The position numbers were made by a program, and so were the translations under genes. A stretch of 64,000 bases of DNA, from contig NZ_LFIO01000367.1 of the NCBI RefSeq assembly GCF_001187535.1, forward strand, positions 1-64,000, written 5' to 3'. The first letter of the stretch is position 1. Each line of letters opens with the position of its first letter. Source of the DNA: Rhizobium ecuadorense (GTDB lineage Bacteria > Pseudomonadota > Alphaproteobacteria > Rhizobiales > Rhizobiaceae). Under the pieces are notes generated by a model. It did not search any database. It saw only the letters and a program-made list of their open reading frames with translations, and was not told the origin of the DNA. Shown in pieces: positions 60,201 through 64,000 of the stretch.

Positions 60201-60615
60201 CCAGACGGCGCCGATGCTGATGCTTTCGGCCAATATCGGCGATGCGGCCGTTCTCGGCGACAGCGACGACAGTCATAATGATGCGATCGGCAAGCCGGTC
60301 GACATTCGCCAGCTGCGCGACAAGCTCGCTTTGCATCTTGGCCTGAAATGGGTCTATGCCGACGCCGCGCCCGCTATTCCCGTGACGACCGAAGCGCCGA
60401 TGCTGAGCCCGGGTGCTGCCCATGTACAGGAATTGCTGCGGCTCGGCGAAATCGGCTATATCAGAGGCATCGAAGCCAAGCTTTCGGACCTTGCCAAGGT
60501 GGAGGCAAATCAGCCATTCACCGAAGAACTTCGCGCCTATGTCGCCGCCTTCGATCTCTCCGGCTTCATGACTTTCCTGCACGACTTCGACGAAAAGGTG
60601 GAATCCATTGGCTGA
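57229..60615 (+). CDS. Hybrid sensor kinase with NCS1 permease-like input domain
   Basis: 1128 residues. Residues ~30-490 are a multi-helix membrane domain related to the NCS1 purine/cytosine/hydantoin permeases (SFLALEAIGGAITLSYGTTNAF, GAGFGYIGSTITSLIYASFTFMLFA, LKINVMNAYAGSLAWSNFFSRL). A cysteine cluster follows (CSICEHPF ... CPAYAAPICSLCCSLDSRCHDMC, residues 503-541), then two helices (571-595, 611-634), HisKA (His686, LSHELRTPLNA), HATPase (NLLSNAIKF, DTGRGI, GLGLGL) and a receiver (Asp971 in LVDILMPGMSG). A transporter module in place of a sensor recalls CbrA. A TTG-start LuxR-type regulator overlaps its end. Confidence 0.9.
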   Translation: MAARQRIIPVRREYNRWVANQTLEDYALRFTAKSARHFSSQRIAQTAIGAISFLALEAIGGAITLSYGTTNAFYAILVASIAMLAIGLPISRYAIRHGVDIDLLTRGAGFGYIGSTITSLIYASFTFMLFAIEASIMSGALELTLGIPLWIGYILSAVMVIPLVTHGVRLISKFQLVTQPFWIVLNILPFIFIAFMDWEKFDLWRAFAGIRHASGPPGTIAEFDLVQFGAASAVILALMSQIGEQADFLRFLPPEPRRKWRHRLAVFLAGPGWVVIGAPKLLAGSFLVVLTLASGVPVDRAADPAQMYLTAFGYMVPWQNAALLLMAAFVVVSQLKINVMNAYAGSLAWSNFFSRLTHSHPGRVIWLVFNVAIALLLMELGIYRLLEETLGIFSIIAMAWLCTISADLFINKPLGLAPPGIEFKRAHLYDINPVGLGAMTLSATVSLIAHFGAFGATAASLAPYITLVIALIASPALAWATKGKFYLARKPRHSWKNLTSITCSICEHPFEPEDMAWCPAYAAPICSLCCSLDSRCHDMCKPAARFNAQVGTVAKVLLPETVLSKLTTRLGRYGIAVALALTAIGAILAMIAHQVAAASPETAEVVNRTILIVFFVFSVISGVVCWFYVLAHDSRVVAEEESSRQNTLLLKEIAAHKKTDTALQNAKETAEAANRAKSRYVVGLSHELRTPLNAVLGYAQILERDDTIPAPRQSSIKVIRRSAEHLSGLIDGLLDISKIEAGRLQVYSNEINIQDFLDQIVDMFRPQAQVKGLAFLHQRSPALPQFVRTDEKRLRQILVNLLSNAIKFTDEGSVTFDVAYRNQVATFTVADTGRGIAEKDLTRIYEPFQRGEAESVRPMPGLGLGLTITRLLTNTLGGEIAVSSVKDEGSTFRVRLMLSAVMRAVAAAPQEKRIAGYDGPRRTVVVVDDNEDHREMMREILAPLDFIVLTAAGGAECLTLIEGIMPDLFLVDILMPGMSGWQLVSRLREAGQTAPMLMLSANIGDAAVLGDSDDSHNDAIGKPVDIRQLRDKLALHLGLKWVYADAAPAIPVTTEAPMLSPGAAHVQELLRLGEIGYIRGIEAKLSDLAKVEANQPFTEELRAYVAAFDLSGFMTFLHDFDEKVESIG

Positions 60616-61525
60616 GCCGGCCCTCCCCCGCGACATCGTTCTGCTTGTCGATGACTCGCCCGAAGCGCTGGGCTTCCTGACCGACGCACTCGAGCAATCC
60701 GGCTTTTCCGTGCTGATCGCCACCTCAGGCAGCGCAGCCCTTGGCATCGTCGAGCGAATCACGCCGGATCTGATCCTGCTCGACGCCGTCATGCCCGCCA
60801 TGGATGGCTTCGAGACCTGCCGCAGGTTGAAGGCGAATGCAGCGGTGGCGCAGGTGCCTGTCATCTTCATGACCGGCCTGACCGAGACCGAGCATGTCGT
60901 CCACGCGCTGGAATCCGGCGGTGTCGACTATCTCGCCAAGCCGATCAACATCGACGAATTGCGGGCCCGCATCCGTGTCCATTTGCGCAACGCCCGCTCG
61001 GCGCAGAGCGCCCGCGTGGCGCTCGACGCCGCCGGGCGCCATCTGCTGGCAGTCAGAGGCGACGGCGCGGTCCACTGGTCGACGCCGCAGGCGACACGGC
61101 TGGTCAATGCCGCCATGGGCAGCGATGACGGCATGGAAATCGTCGTCCGCCATATCGCTACCTGGATGGGCGACCGCGCAGCCGCAGTACGCGACGGCAT
61201 CATCTCGATCGCCCATGCCGGTCAGGCGGCGCTGCAGCTCGCCTTCCTCGGCGCGATCGGCCCCGACGAATATCTCTTCCGTCTCACCGCCGCCAATCAG
61301 CGCAGCGACGACGAGATGCTGCGCCAGCGCTTTTCGCTGACCCAGCGCGAATCCGAAGTGCTGCTCTGGATCGCCAAGGGCAAGGCCAACCGCGACATCG
61401 GTGAAATATTGGGACTGTCGGCGCGCACCGTGAACAAGCACCTCGAACAGATCTACGTGAAGCTCGGCGTCGAGAACCGGGCCTCGGCGGCCGTGAAAGC
61501 GACGCACGTGCTGCACGAGATGTAA
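60608..61525 (+). CDS. LuxR-type response regulator paired with NCS1 kinase
   Basis: 305 residues from a TTG at 60608 with AGGTGG upstream; the start overlaps the kinase stop by 8 bases. Receiver domain residues 8-125 (DIVLLVDDSPEALGFLTDAL, phosphoacceptor Asp in LILLDAVMPAMDGFE, Lys in YLAKPINIDEL), a linker of about 110 residues that is not a recognised domain (RLVNAAMGSDDGMEIVVRHIATW), and a LuxR helix-turn-helix (LTQRESEVLLWIAKGKANRDIGEILGLSARTVNKHLEQIY, about 240-300). It should regulate genes when phosphorylated by the kinase; the target set, possibly the urt/liv genes beside it, is unknown. Confidence 0.9.
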   Translation: MAEPALPRDIVLLVDDSPEALGFLTDALEQSGFSVLIATSGSAALGIVERITPDLILLDAVMPAMDGFETCRRLKANAAVAQVPVIFMTGLTETEHVVHALESGGVDYLAKPINIDELRARIRVHLRNARSAQSARVALDAAGRHLLAVRGDGAVHWSTPQATRLVNAAMGSDDGMEIVVRHIATWMGDRAAAVRDGIISIAHAGQAALQLAFLGAIGPDEYLFRLTAANQRSDDEMLRQRFSLTQRESEVLLWIAKGKANRDIGEILGLSARTVNKHLEQIYVKLGVENRASAAVKATHVLHEM

Positions 61526-61598
61526 TATTGAGCGGAAACCGTCGGCAGCAGATAGGCGGCGCCGCGGAGGACGGAATTTGAAACCTCGGCAAAGCAAA

Positions 61599-61622
61599 GA
61601 AGCCCGGTCGGAACCGGGCTTC
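61599..61622. terminator. Bidirectional terminator between response regulator and livK
   Basis: Perfect arms GAAGCCCGGT/ACCGGGCTTC, CGGA loop; leftward the arm is followed by TTTGCTTTGC. Convergent genes end on both sides. Confidence 0.8.
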
Positions 61623-61652
61623 AATCTCATCTGTCAAAAAGGGAAGCTAAGC

Positions 61653-62774
61653 TTACGAGCCCTGCGGAACGTAGGTGTACTTGCCGTCCGCGCCCTTCTT
61701 CCATTCGTACATGATGTAACCAGGAATCTTCGGGTCGCCCTTTTCGTCGAACGAAATGTCGCCGAGAACCGTGGTGAACGGACCCTTTTCCTTCATGGCC
61801 GTGGCGACAGCTTCAGGATCCACCGAACCGGCAGCCTTGGCGGCACCAACGATCGCCTGCATCGCAGCATAGGAGTAGAGCGTGTAGGCTTCCGGGTTGA
61901 AACCGGCGGCCTTGAACTTTTCGACGAGTTCCTTGTTGGCCGGGTTCAGCGTCGGATCGGGACCGAAGGTGTTCAGGGTACCGGCAACGGCGTCGCCAGC
62001 GATCGAGGCCAGTTCGTTCGAGACGATACCGTCGCCCGAAACCAGCGTTGCCTTCAGGCCCTGGTCAGCCGCCTGGCGGATGATGAGACCGGCTTCGGTG
62101 TGCAGACCGCCCCAATAGATGATCGAGACGCCGGCTTCCTTCATCTTGGCGATGAGAGCCGAGAAGTCCTTGTCGCCGACGTTGATGCCTTCGTACATGA
62201 CTTCCGTCACACCCGCGGCATTCATCGCCTTCTTGGTTTCGTCGGCAAGACCCTGACCGTAGGGAGTCTTGTCGTGAACAACGGCGATCTTGGCGTCCTT
62301 GAAGTGGTCGGCAAGATACTTGCCGGCGATGGCGCCCTGTTGGTCGTCACGGCCGCAGGTGCGGAACGTGTTCCAGAGGCCCCGTTCCGTGAACTTCGGG
62401 TTCGTAGCAGCCGGGGTGATTTCGAGAATGCCGTTTTCGGCATAGACTTCCGAAGCCGGGATCGAAACGCCCGAGTTGAAGTGGCCGATAACGAACTTGA
62501 CGCCGTCGGCAACGAATTTGTTAGCGACCGAGATGCCCTGCTTCGGGTCGGAGACGTCGTCGCCGAGCTCGATCTTGATCTGCTCGCCGTTAATGCCGCC
62601 AGCAGCGTTGATGTCGGCGGCCGCCTGCTCGGCGCCCTTCTGGAGCTGAGCGCCGAACGCAGCGTTCGGGCCGGTCAGCGGACCAGCGACAGCGATGAGA
62701 ACGTCGGCCCAGGCGTTGCCGCTGAAGGCGACCATCGCCGTCAGAGCCACTGCCGACAGAAGAGACTTCTTCAT
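61653..62774 (-). CDS. livK: Branched-chain amino-acid ABC transporter substrate-binding protein
   Basis: 373 residues. Signal peptide [23 protein letters not shown], then [65 protein letters not shown], and [21 protein letters not shown], typical of LivK/BraC leucine/isoleucine/valine binding proteins. It sits at the head of a livF-containing locus. Conventional name in rhizobia is braC/livK; the ligand range is inferred. Confidence 0.92.
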   Translation of the reverse strand: MKKSLLSAVALTAMVAFSGNAWADVLIAVAGPLTGPNAAFGAQLQKGAEQAAADINAAGGINGEQIKIELGDDVSDPKQGISVANKFVADGVKFVIGHFNSGVSIPASEVYAENGILEITPAATNPKFTERGLWNTFRTCGRDDQQGAIAGKYLADHFKDAKIAVVHDKTPYGQGLADETKKAMNAAGVTEVMYEGINVGDKDFSALIAKMKEAGVSIIYWGGLHTEAGLIIRQAADQGLKATLVSGDGIVSNELASIAGDAVAGTLNTFGPDPTLNPANKELVEKFKAAGFNPEAYTLYSYAAMQAIVGAAKAAGSVDPEAVATAMKEKGPFTTVLGDISFDEKGDPKIPGYIMYEWKKGADGKYTYVPQGS

Positions 62775-62894
62775 ATTATTACTCCCAATTTTTGGGCGGG
62801 TTCCGGTCCAAGGCCCAACGCACTACCCACCATTGACTGCGCTAGGAAAGCTGTTCCACTCTGAAGGCAATTCATGCCTAGTTTCAACGGACTG

Positions 62895-63248
62895 TCAATG
62901 TTTGTCCTTCCACGAAAACGCGGAAGTTTTTTCGTACAGCCAGTAATAGTTGTTGACCATCTGATTGGTGCGGCGAAAGCGGAAGCCGGCGGTCGAGAAG
63001 ACCAGCAGCGTTACGAAATCAATGCCGTAGTAGAGCGCGCTGAGCATCGGCCCATCGAACAAGGCGTGATGCAGGAACTGCATGGCCCAGGCGAGGAGAA
63101 AAGTATAGACGATGGCCAGCGGATAGTTGTTCCAGCCTTCGGCCACCGCTTTGCCGGCGCGCCAGGCCGTCCAGAAGCCGATCAGCACGACGATCGCGCG
63201 GATGATCAAGCGGGCACCGGTATCGCTTTCGAAGAAAAGTCCCTGCAT
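62895..63248 (-). CDS. Small membrane protein in liv/bra locus (DUF6867-like)
   Basis: 117 residues with three or four hydrophobic segments (about residues 12-30, 43-62 and 68-90), ending in a charged cytoplasmic tail (MVNNYYWLYEKTSAFSWKDKH). Aromatic-rich. It matches proteins regularly found between livF and livK in rhizobia and annotated with a DUF only. It begins 18 bases after livF and is probably co-transcribed. Role in branched-chain amino-acid transport is by context. Confidence 0.7.
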   Translation of the reverse strand: MQGLFFESDTGARLIIRAIVVLIGFWTAWRAGKAVAEGWNNYPLAIVYTFLLAWAMQFLHHALFDGPMLSALYYGIDFVTLLVFSTAGFRFRRTNQMVNNYYWLYEKTSAFSWKDKH

Positions 63249-63266
63249 GTCAAACTCCCCTTCGAG

Positions 63267-63995
63267 CTAGTGTCTTCCGCCTTCGAGATAGGCGGCGCGG
63301 ACTTCAGGATTGGCGAGCAGTTCCTTGCCGGAGCCGCTCATCGTCACCTTGCCGTTCACCATCACGTAAGCGCGGTGCGAAAGCCTCAGCGCAGCAAATG
63401 CGTTCTGCTCGACGAGGAACACGGTGAGACCTTCCTGTTCGTTGAGCTTGCGGATCGCCTCGAAGATGCCCTTGACGATCAGCGGCGCAAGGCCGAGCGA
63501 GGGTTCGTCGAGCAACAGCAGCTTCGGGCGTGCCATCAGCGCGCGGCCGATCGACAGCATCTGCTGTTCGCCGCCCGAAAGCGTGCCGCCGCGCTGGGCG
63601 TGGCGTTCTTTCAGGCGCGGGAAGAGCGCAAAGATCTTCTCGACGTCCTCGGCGAAATATTTGAGATTGTCGAGGCCGGCGCCCATCTGGAGATTTTCCA
63701 GAACCGTCATGCGCGGGAAGATGCGGCGTCCCTCAGGCGACTGCGCGATGCGCAAGCGAGCGATTTCGTGGGTCGGCATGTGGGTGATGTCGCGGCCCTC
63801 GAAGACGACCGAGCCAGTACGGGCCTGCGGGCTGCCGCAGATCGTCATCATCAGCGTCGACTTGCCGGCGCCGTTGGCGCCGATCAGGCTGACGATCTCA
63901 CCCTTATTGACGTGGACATCGATGCCGGCCAGCGCACGAATATTGCCATAATAGGTTTCGACGCCATTCACCTGAAGGAGCGGTTGACCCGTCAT
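63267..63995 (-). CDS. livF: Branched-chain amino-acid ABC transporter ATPase LivF
   Basis: 242 residues, complete, starting 6 bases from the right edge. Walker A IGANGAGKSTLMMTICG, signature LSGGEQQMLSIGRALM, Walker B LLLDEPSLGLAPLIV, switch His absent in favour of VEQNAFAAL as usual for LivF. It energises the Liv/Bra importer with LivG, not in view. Upstream genes (livG, livM, livH) would lie beyond the edge. Confidence 0.93.
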   Translation of the reverse strand: MTGQPLLQVNGVETYYGNIRALAGIDVHVNKGEIVSLIGANGAGKSTLMMTICGSPQARTGSVVFEGRDITHMPTHEIARLRIAQSPEGRRIFPRMTVLENLQMGAGLDNLKYFAEDVEKIFALFPRLKERHAQRGGTLSGGEQQMLSIGRALMARPKLLLLDEPSLGLAPLIVKGIFEAIRKLNEQEGLTVFLVEQNAFAALRLSHRAYVMVNGKVTMSGSGKELLANPEVRAAYLEGGRH

Positions 63996-64000
63996 TACTT

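Noticed and set aside
58915..60870. 651-residue frame antisense to the sensor kinase
   Set aside because: Antisense shadow; kinase and receiver motifs are on the other strand.

Overview
The window is a high-GC chromosomal stretch of an alphaproteobacterium, almost certainly a Rhizobium of the leguminosarum/etli type. The evidence is content and context: tonB divergent from hmuPSTUV with RirA-type (IRO) boxes, the PhyR-NepR-EcfG general stress module with its HWE kinase, a RIME-like palindromic repeat pair, and a large urease plus urea-ABC-transporter block. I see no rRNA, tRNA, CRISPR array, prophage or intact insertion sequence.

Layout. 1-2.8 kb: end of a ThuA-type gene, a TetR/SMR efflux pair with a perfect palindromic operator, a truncated haemoglobin and small genes. 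2.4-9.9 kb: iron and haem acquisition. A leftward operon (DUF2325, hypothetical, IsdG/HmuQ-type haem oxygenase, VOC protein) has an upstream IRO box; tonB and an exported protein are divergent from the haem importer hmuPSTUV. 9.9-14.1 kb: general stress response. ecfG-nepR is divergent from phyR, an HWE kinase follows, and three exact GGAAC-N16/17-CGTT promoters precede phyR, the kinase and a DUF883 gene pair. 14.5-17.2 kb: preT-preA, the first step of reductive pyrimidine breakdown. 17.3-26.5 kb: a mixed block with a frameshifted SEC-C mini-gene, a PrfH/RtcB ribosome-repair pair, FtrA/rhodanese, LysR/oxidoreductase, and haem oxygenase plus bacteriophytochrome. 26.5-34.9 kb: the rest of the pyrimidine pathway (RutR-like regulator with a likely operator, amidohydrolase, a small conserved ORF, dihydropyrimidinase, cupin, ABC importer). 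35.3-39.8 kb: an RND efflux pair.

39.9-55 kb is a leftward nitrogen block: urtA-urtB-urtC-urtD-(TerB-like)-urtE, then ureD-ureA-(DUF1272)-ureB-(LprI-like)-(sialyltransferase-like)-ureC-(DUF2459)-(GGDEF)-ureE-ureF-ureG. It imports urea, hydrolyses it and matures the nickel enzyme. Six unrelated genes are interleaved, one of which ends inside a palindromic repeat. To its right lie a PAP2 phosphatase with a passenger-type repeat, a transporter-like sensor kinase (NCS1 permease, Cys cluster, HisKA, receiver) with a LuxR-type response regulator, and the start of a branched-chain amino-acid transport locus that leaves the window.

Themes: iron economy (two unrelated haem-degrading enzymes, one for iron and one probably for the phytochrome chromophore), nitrogen scavenging (pyrimidines, urea, amino acids) and stress signalling. 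The points most worth a second look are the NCS1 transporter-kinase, the PrfH-RtcB pair, the sialyltransferase-like protein in the urease operon, and the IRO-associated operon of unknown small proteins around the haem oxygenase.
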